A stretch of DNA of 64,000 bases from Rodentibacter heidelbergensis (GTDB lineage Bacteria; Pseudomonadota; Gammaproteobacteria; Enterobacterales; Pasteurellaceae): contig NZ_MLHH01000008.1 in the NCBI RefSeq assembly GCF_002000125.1, positions 62,001-126,000 on the forward strand, written 5' to 3'. The position numbers and the translations under genes are program-made. Position 1 is the stretch's first letter. Every line of letters starts with the position of its first letter. Positions 9,605 through 20,952 of this stretch are shown here, piece by piece. The notes under the pieces were generated by a model. The model was not told the origin of the DNA and made no database searches. It saw nothing but the letters and a program-made list of their open reading frames with translations.

Positions 9605-11281
9605 TTATTGTGTAATTTTTAACTGTTGGTAGAGATAGTGGCGATAATCATTGACCAATTGGCTATCGGCACTGTCTTCTAATTTTCCCTTGCTTAAATG
9701 ACGCATCGCTTTATTTGCTTTCATAAAATCATCTTGTGCCGCTAGCCCTGCTACATCCAGTAATACCCCGCCGGCAAAGGCAAGATCGAGAAAATCCTGT
9801 TCTTGTTTAAAGGCGCTATCAATATTTGTTCTCACCACAAATTGGGTAATGTAATCCGGCAAAGGTAAATCGCCTTTTTTGGCAGGAATGGCGTTATCAA
9901 AGGCCACTTGATGATCGCCAAAATAACCAAAAACAAAGGGCTTATTGCGTTGGTGTAAGTAATCATCCATTTTCTCAATAGCGTCATTGAGGGCAACAAT
10001 ACGTTGGGTGTAATCATTGAGGGCGGAAATACTTTTATCACTGAGATTTTGCATCGCAAGATTGTAGTGATTTTCCATATCCAAACGATAAGGGCCGTGT
10101 TCACGCATGGTTAACACATAGACAAACAGAGGTTGATTAATTTTTTCGAGTGAAGGATGTTGTTTTTCTAAAATCATTCTGGTGTATGTCATCATTTCTT
10201 CACTGCTGATCGTCCACAAATTTTTACTCAAAGGAGCAGGGTAGCCTAAATCTTGCGGTTGTAACATTAAATCAAAACCAAAATGATCGTAAGCGGATTT
10301 TGCGTTGTAGTTACCTTTGGTGAAAGGCGAAAGTGCGACACAAAAATAACCTTGTGCCCGTAAATTTTTAACAAAACTTGATTGTAGATGTGGCACAACA
10401 GAATAGAACACGCCACTGGCTAATGCGCCAAAATCTGTACAAGGCACGCCGGCAAGAAAACTAAACTCCGATCGCCAAGTAGCCCCCGCAAAAGTATGCA
10501 CCCGTAATGGCGAGATAAATACCGTGTCATCTTGCTGTTCAAACATCGATAAAGGGGGAATATTTTGTTGGGTGAAAGCAAATTGGTGTGGATTGAGGGT
10601 GGATTCTAATAAAGCCACTACAATATCCGGTTTGGTGGTGGGCGCTTGTTCTGTTTGTTCGGTATAAAGTGCGGTCATTTTTTTCGTAAAATTTTCACCT
10701 TCACCTGAGAATTGTGGCACTTTAAAGAATATTCCTCGGCAAGACATCGGTAAATTTAAAAAGACATCACGTCCGTCATCAGGGAGAGAATCTAACCAAA
10801 CCTGCAAAGCTTGAGGGTTTTTAGAATAATGCCACATTAAAGCAAAGCTGCCGAGAAATAATATCCCCCCGAAAAGATGGCCGAATAGACTTAAGGATTC
10901 GACATCTGACCAGCCGAAAATCGCATAGCCAAGTAAGCCGAGCAAGCCTATCACGCCGACTAATGCCCCTTTATAGTGCATGAGGGTTTCCCAGTTTCGC
11001 CAATCGACCACAAGAAAAAAATCGGAAATAAGAAGAGGTTGTTTGTAATAATGGATTTTTAAGCGGTGGAATAGCATCAACGCAACAAAGAGGACGGAGG
11101 CGAAATTAAGCGCACGTTGCCATTGCCCAGTGAGGGCAAACATTCCACCAAAAAAGAAAACAAATAACGAAATGGCAAAGAGATAGGTCCATCGGTAATG
11201 GGAATTGATGATAAAAATTATTGCCGCAAGGGTAAATAAAGATAAAAAGGTGTAAGCAATCATTGCATTATTCCTTGTCAT
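9605..11281 (-). CDS. LTA-synthase-like membrane sulfatase-fold transferase
   Basis: A 558-residue protein with about five N-terminal transmembrane segments (~8-26, 31-50, 58-72, 105-124, 133-150) and a periplasmic alkaline-phosphatase-fold domain from ~215. Metal-site residues are E226 (VALLEST) and the likely nucleophile T268 (FAGATWRSEF); the second site is GYFGDHQ. This is the layout of lipoteichoic acid synthase and of phosphoglycerol or phosphoethanolamine transferases. A Gram-negative host has no LTA, so the likely acceptor is an envelope glycan or lipid. The USS AAGTGCGGT lies within the coding sequence at 10667. The gene stands alone. Confidence 0.75.
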   Translation of the reverse strand: MTRNNAMIAYTFLSLFTLAAIIFIINSHYRWTYLFAISLFVFFFGGMFALTGQWQRALNFASVLFVALMLFHRLKIHYYKQPLLISDFFLVVDWRNWETLMHYKGALVGVIGLLGLLGYAIFGWSDVESLSLFGHLFGGILFLGSFALMWHYSKNPQALQVWLDSLPDDGRDVFLNLPMSCRGIFFKVPQFSGEGENFTKKMTALYTEQTEQAPTTKPDIVVALLESTLNPHQFAFTQQNIPPLSMFEQQDDTVFISPLRVHTFAGATWRSEFSFLAGVPCTDFGALASGVFYSVVPHLQSSFVKNLRAQGYFCVALSPFTKGNYNAKSAYDHFGFDLMLQPQDLGYPAPLSKNLWTISSEEMMTYTRMILEKQHPSLEKINQPLFVYVLTMREHGPYRLDMENHYNLAMQNLSDKSISALNDYTQRIVALNDAIEKMDDYLHQRNKPFVFGYFGDHQVAFDNAIPAKKGDLPLPDYITQFVVRTNIDSAFKQEQDFLDLAFAGGVLLDVAGLAAQDDFMKANKAMRHLSKGKLEDSADSQLVNDYRHYLYQQLKITQ

Positions 11282-11356
11282 TATGGGTGTAACGTTATCT
11301 GCGAGATAATAGGGGGAAGGGGAAAAGCTGTCAAACGCTATCAGGGGATTTCAAGA

Positions 11357-11393
11357 AAGTGCGGTAAAAAATACCGAAAATTTCACCGCACTT
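11357..11393 (-). terminator. USS inverted-pair terminator after leuD
   Basis: AAGTGCGGT at 11357 and ACCGCACTT at 11385 form a hairpin just beyond the leuD stop, closing the leu operon. Confidence 0.75.
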
Positions 11394-11400
11394 GAATGTA

Positions 11401-12003
11401 TTAACGCAAAAATGCCGGAATGTTTTTCTCGTATTCTGCGATTTTGTTTTCGTGTTGAAGGGTAAGACCGATATTATCTAAACCGTTTAATAAGCAATGG
11501 CGGCGGAATTCGTCTAATTCAAAGTGATAGACTTTTTCGCCTACTGTTACGGTCATCGCTTCTAAATCCACATGAATGGGCTTGCCTTCATTGGCCCACA
11601 CCCATTGGAAAATTTCTTCCACTTCTTGCTCGCTCAAACGAATTGGCAACATATGATTGTTTAGGCTGTTATTGTAGAAAATATCTGCAAAACTTGGGGC
11701 GATCATCACTTTAAAACCGTAATCGGCAAGCGCCCAAGGGGCGTGTTCACGGGAAGAGCCACAACCTAAATTTTTGCGGGCAAGTAAAATGGTTGCCCCT
11801 TGATATTGTGGAAAATTTAGCACAAATTCCGGGTTCGGTTGTGTGCCTTCCACATCTAAATAACGCCATTCGTGGAATAAATGTTTGCCAAAGCCTACTC
11901 GTGTAATGGCTTGTAAAAATTGTTTTGGAATGATGGCGTCAGTGTCCACATTTGCCGCGTCTAGCGGTACGACTAAGCCTGAAAGTTGTTTAAATCCTGC
12001 CAT
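11401..12003 (-). CDS. leuD: 3-isopropylmalate dehydratase small subunit
   Basis: A 200-residue swivelling domain of isopropylmalate isomerase, partner of LeuC, which interconverts 2- and 3-isopropylmalate. Signatures are [12 protein letters not shown] near the N-terminus, [20 protein letters not shown] (substrate-contacting SSREH) and [15 protein letters not shown]. It is normal length. It begins 13 bp after leuC and is the last gene of the operon. Confidence 0.97.
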   Translation of the reverse strand: MAGFKQLSGLVVPLDAANVDTDAIIPKQFLQAITRVGFGKHLFHEWRYLDVEGTQPNPEFVLNFPQYQGATILLARKNLGCGSSREHAPWALADYGFKVMIAPSFADIFYNNSLNNHMLPIRLSEQEVEEIFQWVWANEGKPIHVDLEAMTVTVGEKVYHFELDEFRRHCLLNGLDNIGLTLQHENKIAEYEKNIPAFLR

Positions 12004-12016
12004 TTTATTTTCCTCT

Positions 12017-13426
12017 TTAATTTAATGCCACATCACGAATATCAACAAATTTACCGAACATACCGGCCGCTGCCGCCATTGCCGGGCTGACGAGGTGAGT
12101 TCGTCCGTTACGACCTTGGCGACCTTCAAAGTTTCGGTTGCTGGTGGAGGCGCAACGTTCCCATTCCCCTAAGCGGTCATCATTCATACCTAAACACATA
12201 GAGCAGCCCGGGTTACGCCATTCTGCGCCCGCTTCGATAAAGATTTTATCTAATCCTTCTTTTTCCGCTTGTTCTTTGACTAGCCCTGAACCCGGCACCA
12301 CGAGAATACGTTTCACGTTGTCGGCTTTTTTACGTCCTTTCATGACGGCAGCGGCAGCACGCAAATCTTCAATACGGGCATTGGTACAAGAGCCGATAAA
12401 TACTTGATCGACGCTAATTTCTTTGAGATCGGTATTGGCTTCTAAGCCAATGTATTGCAAGGCTTTTTCGGCGGAGGCTCGGGTGACGGGATCGTCCATA
12501 TCAGCAGGATTAGGCACTAACTGATTGATACCAATCACCTGACCCGGGTTGGTTCCCCAAGTCACTTGTGGGGCAATGTCTTTGGCTTCCAAAGTGATAA
12601 CCGTATCAAATTCTGCATCATCATCGGATTTTAGGGTTTTCCAGTATTCCACCGCATCGTCCCAATCTTTCCCTTTTGGTGCATGAGGGCGACCTTTTAA
12701 ATAGGCAAAGGTGGTTTCATCTGGGGCGATTAAACCGGCTTTTGCTCCCATTTCGATTGCCATATTGCAAACAGTCATTCGCCCTTCCATCGAAAGATCA
12801 CGAATGGCTTCACCGCAAAATTCCACCACATGCCCTGTGCCGCCTGCCATCGTGGTTTTACCGATGATAGCAAGGATAATATCTTTTGCGGTAATACCCG
12901 GTGCAACCTTACCACGCACTTCAATTTTCATGCTTTTCGCCCGTGCCTGTTTTAAGGTTTGGGTGGCTAAAACATGTTCCACTTCGGAAGTGCCGATACC
13001 AAATGCCAAAGCACCGAATGCACCATGGGTGGCAGTGTGGGAATCTCCACAAACAATGGTCATCCCCGGTAGGGTTAAACCTTGTTCCGGTCCCATAACA
13101 TGCACAATGCCCTGTTCTTTGGTTTTCATATCGAACAATTGAATACCGGTGGCTTTGGTATTTTTTTCAAGTTCTAACACCTGAATTTTTGCCTGACCTT
13201 CTAATTTATTCACATCACGCACTTGCGTGGAGATACTGTGATCCATTGTACCGAAGGTTTTTCCCACTTGACGCACTTGGCGGCCGGCTACACGCAATCC
13301 GTCAAAGGCTTGTGGTGAAGTCACTTCGTGGATTAAATGACGGTTAATATACAAAATTGGGGTTTCGCCTTCCGCTTCGTAAACAATGTGAGCATCAAAT
13401 AATTTCTGATAGAGTGTTTTTGCCAT
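12017..13426 (-). CDS. leuC: 3-isopropylmalate dehydratase large subunit
   Basis: A 469-residue aconitase-family subunit carrying the [4Fe-4S] cluster. The cluster cysteines are in [13 protein letters not shown] and [40 protein letters not shown] is the conserved substrate region. It forms the isomerase with LeuD in leucine biosynthesis. It follows leuB by 135 bp containing a USS hairpin. Length and motifs are complete. Confidence 0.97.
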   Translation of the reverse strand: MAKTLYQKLFDAHIVYEAEGETPILYINRHLIHEVTSPQAFDGLRVAGRQVRQVGKTFGTMDHSISTQVRDVNKLEGQAKIQVLELEKNTKATGIQLFDMKTKEQGIVHVMGPEQGLTLPGMTIVCGDSHTATHGAFGALAFGIGTSEVEHVLATQTLKQARAKSMKIEVRGKVAPGITAKDIILAIIGKTTMAGGTGHVVEFCGEAIRDLSMEGRMTVCNMAIEMGAKAGLIAPDETTFAYLKGRPHAPKGKDWDDAVEYWKTLKSDDDAEFDTVITLEAKDIAPQVTWGTNPGQVIGINQLVPNPADMDDPVTRASAEKALQYIGLEANTDLKEISVDQVFIGSCTNARIEDLRAAAAVMKGRKKADNVKRILVVPGSGLVKEQAEKEGLDKIFIEAGAEWRNPGCSMCLGMNDDRLGEWERCASTSNRNFEGRQGRNGRTHLVSPAMAAAAGMFGKFVDIRDVALN

Positions 13427-13453
13427 AATTTTTTTCCTGTTTTTTTAGGGGGA

Positions 13454-13493
13454 AAGTGCGGTGAAAAAAGATGAAATTTTTGACCGCACTTTT
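13454..13493. repeat. Inverted DNA-uptake-sequence pair (hairpin) between leuB and leuC
   Basis: AAGTGCGGT (13454) and ACCGCACTT (13483) lie in opposite orientation, with a 20-bp loop. It sits inside an operon, so it may attenuate read-through into leuCD on top of serving as an uptake signal. Confidence 0.8.
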
Positions 13494-13560
13494 AGGGAGT
13501 GACAAGTTATTCATGCCAGTTTAAATGATTAACCTGCATAACATAGCCTTTCCCCTAGGG

Positions 13561-14832
<1,272 letters not shown>

Positions 14833-14910
14833 AAAGTCGCAAAGGCAATTTATATGGGGCCCCGAATTTATCGGAGCGTTATTTTAAAAGTGCGGTTGAT
14901 TTTCCGCATT

Positions 14911-15026
14911 TTCTCCCCTCTTTTTTAAAGAGGGGCAGGGGGAGATTTTTAGATGTTAAATTAACCTATGGGGTTGATATTATTTCTGCTAAATCTCCCC
15001 TAACCCCTCTTTACGAAAGAGGGGAA
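14911..15026. repeat. MITE-like 116-bp inverted-repeat element
   Basis: Two ~36-bp arms (14911-14948 and 14991-15026) are near-perfect inverted copies. Each is itself a hairpin of CCCCTCTTT / AAAGAGGGG type followed by GGGGAGATTT. The arms enclose 42 bp of AT-rich DNA. There is no open reading frame. It resembles a non-autonomous miniature element dropped between leuA and leuB. Confidence 0.65.
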
Positions 15027-15032
15027 TGTTTT

Positions 15033-16580
15033 TTAATGAGGTTTATTTCCCTTAATATCCGCCACTTTATGCGCTCGATAAATCGCATTAATCGCATGCA
15101 CCAACGCCAATGCGGAGGATTCCACAATATCTGTGGCTAATCCCACACCGTGGAATTTTCTGCCTTCGTGTTCCACCACAATATCTACTTGGCCTAGGGC
15201 TTCTGCGCCTTCGCCTTTAGCGGTGAGGTGGTAGTGGGACATTTTGATGTCTAAGCCTGTTAAGGTCAAAATCGCATTATAGACGGCATCGACCGGGCCG
15301 TTTCCTCCGATAGAGGAGGTGCTTAATTTTTCTCCGTCTAATTGTAGTTGAACAAAGGCGGTGGCAGGGTATTCTTTGGTCGAGTGCGCAGACAGTTTAT
15401 CCAATACCAAACGATCTTCATCGCCTTGTTGCATATCGATAAAGGCTAAGGCTTCCAAATCGTAATCAAACACCTGTCCTTTTTTATCGGCTAATTTCAA
15501 AAACGCATCGTACAATTTATCCAAATCGTAGTCTTGCTCGGTATAACCCATATCTGCCATATGGCCTTTCACTGCGGCACGGCCGGAGCGGGCAGTGAGG
15601 TTTAGTTTTTCTTTTTTCAAACCAATGGTTTCCGGCGACATAATTTCGTAGGTATTTTTATTTTTTAACATCCCGTCTTGATGAATACCGGAAGAATGGG
15701 CGAAAGCGTTAGAACCCACAATGGCTTTATTCGGTTGAATTGGCATATTGCAAAGCTGGCTCACCATTTGGCTGACACGGTGGATTTCTTGCGTGTTAAT
15801 ACGGGTATCCACACCAAACAATTCTTGACGGGTTTTAATCGCCATCACCACTTCTTCAAGGGCGGTGTTACCGGCACGTTCGCCGATACCATTAATCGTA
15901 CATTCAATTTGACGTGCCCCATTTTGTACTGCCGTTAAGGAATTGGCGGTTGCCATGCCTAAATCATTATGGCAATGCACGGAAATGACCGCTTTGTCGA
16001 TATTCGGTACTCGGTTACGCACTTGCGCAATAATATTGCCGTATTCTGTTGGCAAGCAATAACCTACGGTATCAGGGATATTGACAGTGGTCGCCCCGGC
16101 ATTGATTGCTGCTTCGACAATACGACAAATATTATCAATACCGGTACGGCCGGCATCTTCGCAGGAAAATTCCACATCATCGGTGTAGTTACGGGCACGT
16201 TTTACCGCCGCAACGGCCATTTCTACCACATCATCAAAAGTACGTTTTAATTTTGCTTCTACATGCAAAGCGGAACTGGCGATGAACGTATGAATACGAA
16301 ATGCTTCCGCTACTTTTAAGGCTTCGTAGGCAGCATCAATATCTTTATCAACGGCACGGGATAACGCGGCAACCCGTGAATGTTTAATGTGTTGAGCAAT
16401 GGTTTTTACCGATTCAAAATCTCCTTGAGAAGAAACCGGAAAGCCCACTTCCATCACATCCACCCCTAAGCGTTCCAACGCCAAGGCAATTTGTAATTTT
16501 TCTTTCACGGTCAAACTTGCTTTTAATGCTTGTTCGCCGTCTCGTAGCGTAGTATCAAAAATAATGATGCGATCTGTCAT
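15033..16580 (-). CDS. leuA: 2-isopropylmalate synthase
   Basis: A 515-residue first enzyme of leucine biosynthesis, condensing acetyl-CoA with 2-oxoisovalerate. The DRE-TIM barrel starts at [16 protein letters not shown], with metal ligands in NIPDTVGY and [13 protein letters not shown]. The C-terminal ~120 residues are the leucine-sensing regulatory domain. The ATG at 16580 is preferred over 16586 because AAGGAT lies 6 bp before it and abuts the other. Leucine control comes from feedback and from the upstream leader/attenuator. Confidence 0.96.
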   Translation of the reverse strand: MTDRIIIFDTTLRDGEQALKASLTVKEKLQIALALERLGVDVMEVGFPVSSQGDFESVKTIAQHIKHSRVAALSRAVDKDIDAAYEALKVAEAFRIHTFIASSALHVEAKLKRTFDDVVEMAVAAVKRARNYTDDVEFSCEDAGRTGIDNICRIVEAAINAGATTVNIPDTVGYCLPTEYGNIIAQVRNRVPNIDKAVISVHCHNDLGMATANSLTAVQNGARQIECTINGIGERAGNTALEEVVMAIKTRQELFGVDTRINTQEIHRVSQMVSQLCNMPIQPNKAIVGSNAFAHSSGIHQDGMLKNKNTYEIMSPETIGLKKEKLNLTARSGRAAVKGHMADMGYTEQDYDLDKLYDAFLKLADKKGQVFDYDLEALAFIDMQQGDEDRLVLDKLSAHSTKEYPATAFVQLQLDGEKLSTSSIGGNGPVDAVYNAILTLTGLDIKMSHYHLTAKGEGAEALGQVDIVVEHEGRKFHGVGLATDIVESSALALVHAINAIYRAHKVADIKGNKPH

Positions 16581-16630
16581 AGCCATATCCTTCTAAAATC
16601 ACGCCAAAAGTGCGGTTGTTTTTTGCAAAA

Positions 16631-16670
16631 TTTTTTAAACAAAAACCCGCAACTTTTTGAAGTGCGGGTT
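16631..16670 (-). terminator. leu operon attenuator
   Basis: Read on the minus strand, an ~11-bp GC-rich stem (AACCCGCACTT / AGTTGCGGGTT, one mismatch) is followed by TTTTTGTTT, between the leucine-rich leader peptide and leuA. This is the classical attenuator position. Confidence 0.85.
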
Positions 16671-16715
16671 GGTTGAATGAAGAGGATTTACATTGAACTG
16701 TTTTTCATCCACAAC

Positions 16716-16775
16716 TTAGCCGCACAAAACATGTGAGAGCAGCAGGTTGAGGGATAAAAAAACAGAAGAAAACAT
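16716..16775 (-). CDS. leuL: leu operon leader peptide
   Basis: A 19-codon ORF, MFSSVFLSLNLLLSHVLCG, with an AGGA ribosome-binding site 6 bp upstream. Six of the 19 residues are leucine (TTA, CTC, CTG, CTG, CTC, TTG), including three consecutive ones. It lies 56 bp before the terminator hairpin and 135 bp before leuA. Ribosome stalling at these codons when charged tRNA-Leu is scarce would favour an antiterminator and let transcription reach leuABCD. The gene is too short for routine gene finders. Confidence 0.85.
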   Translation of the reverse strand: MFSSVFLSLNLLLSHVLCG

Positions 16776-16811
16776 AAAAATCCTATAAAAATTCGTTGTA
16801 AAACCCTTGCT

Positions 16812-16839
16812 ATGTTACGAATAAATCAAACGCTGTCAA
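16812..16839 (-). promoter_or_regulatory. Predicted leu operon promoter
   Basis: On the minus strand a perfect -35 TTGACA (16834-16839) is followed after 16 bp by TAACAT (16812-16817). This gives a start near 16805 and a ~225-nt leader. Confidence 0.6.
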
Positions 16840-17016
16840 ATGCTTTTTTTAGCGTTTTATCTTATCATCTTGAATATGTGGAATGTTGATTTAGTGATTT
16901 CATCTTTTAAATATAAGTTTGTTAGATAAATATTCCAAATAAATGATTTCGTACTGTTTTTTCCTCTATCTTTTCTTTATTTCTAAGGTAGGTAAAAAAT
17001 CGTTGTTTTATATGAT

Positions 17017-17038
17017 TTTTACGAGCTGTTTCACAAAA
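17017..17038 (+). promoter_or_regulatory. Candidate Sxy-dependent CRP-S competence site upstream of dprA
   Basis: TTTTACGA-N6-TCACAAAA is a 22-bp dyad. It has C instead of T at position 6 of the left half, the hallmark of CRP-S sites that need Sxy in H. influenzae. It lies ~78 bp before the dprA ATG, with a -10-like TACATA at 17072-17077. Confidence 0.65.
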
Positions 17039-17115
17039 GTGATTAGAAATGCTCGTCAATTATTCGCTTTTTACATAGCCTTAATGCATTGATTGAGAAG
17101 AGATAAATAAACACA

Positions 17116-18234
17116 ATGAATGTCAATGAAACCTTACTCCGATTAATGCAAGTGCCTAAATTAGGCGGTGTGGCAATTGAGAAAATCTTATCGAATGTTA
17201 CGTTAAAAGAATTATTGCAATATGATGAAGCGGCTTTTCGTCAAATGGGTTGGAGTGCTATTCAAATTCGCCGTTGGTTTAAACCTGAAAATAAATTTAT
17301 GGATTTAGCGCTGGCTTGGGCGGAGAAAGAGGGAAATCATTTAGTGAATTATTTTTCACCGTTTTACCCTTATTTATTGAAACAAATTTCAAGTTTTCCA
17401 CCTTTATTATTTGTGAAAGGCAATGTGACGGCGATTTCACAGCGACAAATGGCCATTGTTGGAAGCCGATATTGCACCACTTATGGCGAACGCTGGGCGA
17501 AATATTTTGCCACAGAACTCTCCCTTGCCGGTTTTACGGTAACAAGCGGTTTGGCTTTAGGCATTGACGGGCATTGCCATCGTGCGGTGGTGGAAATTGG
17601 TGGGCAAACTATTGCGGTATTGGGCAGTGGATTAAATGAGATTTATCCGGCAAAACATCGTGTCTTGGCGGAGCAGATTATTGAAAATAATGGTGCGTTG
17701 GTGTCCGAATTTATGCCAAACCAACCACCGATTGCCGCTCATTTTCCCCGCCGTAATCGGATTATTAGCGGGCTTTCGGTCGGCACATTGGTGATCGAAG
17801 CCACAGAAAAAAGCGGATCATTAATCACGGCACGTTATGCCTTGGAGCAAAATCGGGAAGTGTTTGCTTTGCCGGGAAATGTCTTGAGTGATTTTAGTCG
17901 AGGATGTCATCAACTGATTAAGCAAGGTGGGGTGCTTGTTGAAAATGTGAAAGATATTCTTGAAACGCTTTATCAACATTCTATTCATAGTCAAACTGAA
18001 ATTGATTTTAACCAAGTGGAAACGGCAAATTACACCCCACCGCCTGATCCCCGCAGAGTGGTTGAAGCGCCAAGTCACCCCAAACTTTATGCGAGAATTG
18101 GTTACACCCCGGTGAGTCTTGATGATCTTGCACAGGAATTTGGTTTGCCGGTGGATGTGCTATTGGTCCAACTTCTGGACTTAGAATTGCAAGATTTGAT
18201 TTTGAACGAAAATGGGCTTTATAAACGAGTATAG
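17116..18234 (+). CDS. dprA: DNA-processing protein DprA
   Basis: A 372-residue cytoplasmic protein that binds incoming single-stranded DNA and loads RecA during natural transformation. An N-terminal helical (SAM-like) region (~1-70) is followed by the extended Rossmann fold: [80 protein letters not shown]-terminal winged-helix (DML1-like) domain occupies ~315-372. A CRP-S-like site precedes it, which fits the competence regulon known in Haemophilus. Unlike E. coli, it is not next to topA/smf-linked genes but leads yaaA. Confidence 0.95.
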   Translation: MNVNETLLRLMQVPKLGGVAIEKILSNVTLKELLQYDEAAFRQMGWSAIQIRRWFKPENKFMDLALAWAEKEGNHLVNYFSPFYPYLLKQISSFPPLLFVKGNVTAISQRQMAIVGSRYCTTYGERWAKYFATELSLAGFTVTSGLALGIDGHCHRAVVEIGGQTIAVLGSGLNEIYPAKHRVLAEQIIENNGALVSEFMPNQPPIAAHFPRRNRIISGLSVGTLVIEATEKSGSLITARYALEQNREVFALPGNVLSDFSRGCHQLIKQGGVLVENVKDILETLYQHSIHSQTEIDFNQVETANYTPPPDPRRVVEAPSHPKLYARIGYTPVSLDDLAQEFGLPVDVLLVQLLDLELQDLILNENGLYKRV

Positions 18235-18274
18235 AAATATGCTAAAATAGCGCACATTCTATTGAGGAGAGCCT

Positions 18275-19051
18275 ATGTTAGCGATTATTTCCCCTGCGAA
18301 AACCCTAGATTTTGAAAGTGCGGTCAGAAAACTGCCTGTTTTTCAACCGCACTTAACTGACTATAGCGCACAGTTAATTGATATTTGTCGCCAATTTTCC
18401 CCACAAGAAATTGCCTCTTTAATGTCTATCAGCGATAAGCTGGCAGGACTTAATGCGGCACGTTTTACCGAGTGGACAAAAGAACACAACGAACAGAATT
18501 CACGCGCTGCCATTTTTGCCTTTAAAGGTGATGTTTATACCGGTTTAGATGTCGATACCTTATCTGATGAGGATATTTTATTTGCCCAATCGCATTTGCG
18601 TATGCTTTCCGGTTTATACGGTTTACTTCAACCTCTGGATTTAATGCAACCTTATCGTTTAGAGATGGGCACAAAATTAGCCAATAAGAAAGGTAAGGAT
18701 CTTTACGCATTTTGGGGAAATGTGATTACCCAATCACTCCAACAAGCCCTTGATGAACAAGGCGATAATGTGTTGATTAATCTTGCTTCCGATGAATATT
18801 ATAAATCGGTAAAAGAAAGCGGACTTCACGCCAACATTATTAAACCAATCTTTTTAGATAACAAAAACGGTCAATATAAAGTGGTGAGTTTTTATGCTAA
18901 AAAAGCCCGAGGGTTGATGTGCCGTTATATGATTCAACAGCGTTTAACCCAAGCTGGACAATTAAAAGATTTCGATTTGGGCGGCTATTGGTTTGATGAG
19001 GCTGCTTCTACTGAAAAAGAATGGGTATTTAAGCGAGATCACGATGAATAA
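18275..19051 (+). CDS. yaaA: Peroxide stress protein YaaA
   Basis: A 258-residue UPF0246/YaaA family protein. Family signatures are [15 protein letters not shown] at the start, [39 protein letters not shown] and [11 protein letters not shown]. In E. coli it limits intracellular iron and protects DNA during peroxide stress; a DNA-binding HhH-like region has been described. A USS pair in opposite orientation lies inside codons ~15-27. It overlaps the next gene by 8 bp. Confidence 0.93.
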   Translation: MLAIISPAKTLDFESAVRKLPVFQPHLTDYSAQLIDICRQFSPQEIASLMSISDKLAGLNAARFTEWTKEHNEQNSRAAIFAFKGDVYTGLDVDTLSDEDILFAQSHLRMLSGLYGLLQPLDLMQPYRLEMGTKLANKKGKDLYAFWGNVITQSLQQALDEQGDNVLINLASDEYYKSVKESGLHANIIKPIFLDNKNGQYKVVSFYAKKARGLMCRYMIQQRLTQAGQLKDFDLGGYWFDEAASTEKEWVFKRDHDE

Positions 19052-19625
19052 AATTGTTGTTATTTTAACCGCACTTTTCCTTTCTGCTTGTGCCAGTCAA
19101 ACCTCACAACTGGATATCCCTGAGCAGATTCAATACCAAAACAAACACTATCATAAGGCAGCCGGGCAAGATTTAGGCTCTGTGGCTCGTTATGTGTATG
19201 TCAGTCAACCGGATAGCTTAGAAAAATGGCAGTCACAAATTGAGTTGCTGTTAGATCGCAATGCACAACATCGTGACATTAAAGAGCGGATTGGCTTGCG
19301 TGAGCGGGTCTATCGCAACACAGAGGTAGCGTTGTTTAAATTAACCCCGATGAAAAGTAGCAAAACCAATCGAGATGACGGATTAAAAGGCTATGTGATT
19401 TACCGACCAACAGAAAAAGATCCCTATTGGCAGGTCAATATGATGAGGGGGGAAGAGATCGCCAAATGTGGTTTTGTGCAGTTTCAGTATTCCCAAAAAG
19501 TGAAAAAAAGCCGACATTTAAGTGAGGAAAAAATGTTACGGCACTTGCAAAAATACCTCATTGCAAAGGAAATGAAACAGATTGATAAAATGCCTTGGCA
19601 GTGGCATTGTCAAAATTCGAAATAA
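19044..19625 (+). CDS. Putative lipoprotein of unknown function
   Basis: A 193-residue product starting [19 protein letters not shown], a lipoprotein signal with lipobox LSAC (Cys at ~16). The start overlaps the yaaA stop by 8 bp, which indicates coupling. The mature part is hydrophilic with scattered motifs ([57 protein letters not shown]) that I cannot tie to a named family. I recall a gene of similar size between yaaA and pfkA in H. influenzae, so it is probably a conserved Pasteurellaceae envelope protein. Confidence 0.75.
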   Translation: MNKIVVILTALFLSACASQTSQLDIPEQIQYQNKHYHKAAGQDLGSVARYVYVSQPDSLEKWQSQIELLLDRNAQHRDIKERIGLRERVYRNTEVALFKLTPMKSSKTNRDDGLKGYVIYRPTEKDPYWQVNMMRGEEIAKCGFVQFQYSQKVKKSRHLSEEKMLRHLQKYLIAKEMKQIDKMPWQWHCQNSK

Positions 19626-19736
19626 AAATTTATCTAGATCAAAAGGTGAAGAAATTTCTTAAATTTTTTCTAGAGCCATTAGGCTGAATCGTGTAACCTT
19701 AACAGCATTTCTTATTTAACGTTAGGTAGGTCGTAT

Positions 19737-20702
19737 ATGATTAAAAAAATTGCAGTATTAACCAGTGGTGGCGATGCACCGGGTATGAACGCCGCAATTC
19801 GTGGTGTTGTGCGTGCGGCATTAGCAGAAGGTTTAGAAGTGTTTGGTATCTATGATGGTTATCAAGGCTTATATAACAATAAAATCAAGCAATTAAACCG
19901 TTATAGTGTGTCCGATGTGATTAACCGTGGCGGAACATTTTTAGGTTCTGCACGTTTTCCTGAGTTTAAAGATCCGAACGTACGGGCAAAATGTGCGGAA
20001 ATTTTACGTTCACACGGTATTGATGCCCTCGTAGTAATCGGGGGAGACGGTTCTTATATGGGCGCCAAACTTTTAACGGAAGAACATGGTTTCCCTTGTG
20101 TGGGGATTCCCGGCACTATTGATAATGATGTAGCGGGCACGGATTATACCATTGGTTATCAAACCGCATTACAAACAGCGGTGGATGCTATCGACCGTTT
20201 ACGGGATACCTCAAGTTCCCACCAACGCATTTCTATTGTAGAGATTATGGGACGCCATTGTAGTGATTTAACTATTTCTGCGGGCATTGCCGGCGGTTGT
20301 GAATATATTGTTGCCTCTGAAATGGAATTTGATCGTGAAGAGTTAGTGCAACAAATCGAACGCAGTATTATTCGGGGAAAACGCCATGCGATCATTGCGA
20401 TCACTGAATTGATTACTGATGTTCATTCGCTTGCAAAAGAAATCGAAGCACGAGTAGGACATGAAACCCGTGCGACAGTATTGGGTCATATTCAACGTGG
20501 TGGTTCACCTTGTGCATTTGACCGTATTTTGGCTTCACGCATGGGCGTTTATGCGGTGGATATTCTGCTTCAAGGCAAAGGCGGGTATTGTGTCGGCATC
20601 CAAAATGAACACCTTGTTCATCATGACATTATTGACGCCATTAATAATATGCGCCGTGAATTTAAAGCAGATTGGTTAGAAGTGGCAAAACGCTTAGAAT
20701 AA
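19737..20702 (+). CDS. pfkA: 6-phosphofructokinase I
   Basis: A 321-residue ATP-dependent PFK, phosphorylating fructose-6-P to fructose-1,6-bisphosphate. Visible are the ATP site [25 protein letters not shown], the catalytic loop [18 protein letters not shown] (D of TIDND) and the substrate site [13 protein letters not shown]. The effector-site region RGKRHAI and [15 protein letters not shown] are present. It is stand-alone with its own upstream region. It takes the fructose-6-P produced by NagB in this same window. Confidence 0.97.
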   Translation: MIKKIAVLTSGGDAPGMNAAIRGVVRAALAEGLEVFGIYDGYQGLYNNKIKQLNRYSVSDVINRGGTFLGSARFPEFKDPNVRAKCAEILRSHGIDALVVIGGDGSYMGAKLLTEEHGFPCVGIPGTIDNDVAGTDYTIGYQTALQTAVDAIDRLRDTSSSHQRISIVEIMGRHCSDLTISAGIAGGCEYIVASEMEFDREELVQQIERSIIRGKRHAIIAITELITDVHSLAKEIEARVGHETRATVLGHIQRGGSPCAFDRILASRMGVYAVDILLQGKGGYCVGIQNEHLVHHDIIDAINNMRREFKADWLEVAKRLE

Positions 20703-20714
20703 TTAACCAATAGA

Positions 20715-20741
20715 AAGTGCGGTTGCTTTCAGCCGCATTTT
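20715..20741 (+). terminator. pfkA terminator with USS arm
   Basis: The stem GTGCGG / CCGCAt is followed by a T run. The left arm is an uptake sequence, AAGTGCGGT. Confidence 0.65.
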
Positions 20742-20914
20742 TCATGATCGTGAGAGCATAATCTTCGGGCTGATATCCTTTTGAGTTTGAGCGTAGCATT
20801 GTTCTGCTACGAACAATTTCCCGATTTTAGTAAAAATAAAAAGGGAATTCTTGTAAAAGTTAATTTTATCTAAAATTTGCTTGTTTTTTTATTGTGTAAA
20901 AGTGTGATTTCCCT

Positions 20915-20943
20915 TTGACTATTTTCTTTACAAGGGGTAATAT
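20915..20943 (+). promoter_or_regulatory. Predicted yceD-rpmF promoter
   Basis: TTGACT (20915-20920), a 17-bp spacer and TAATAT (20938-20943). The implied start near 20950 is only a few bases before the yceD ATG at 20953. The 250-bp gap otherwise shows only a 7-bp hairpin (CGTAGCA / TGCTACG). Confidence 0.55.
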
Positions 20944-20952
20944 TCACGCCCT

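Noticed and set aside
12711-13142. 143-codon open frame antisense to leuC
   Set aside because: It lies wholly inside leuC on the other strand, has no ribosome-binding site and reads as biased low-complexity sequence. It is a shadow of leuC.
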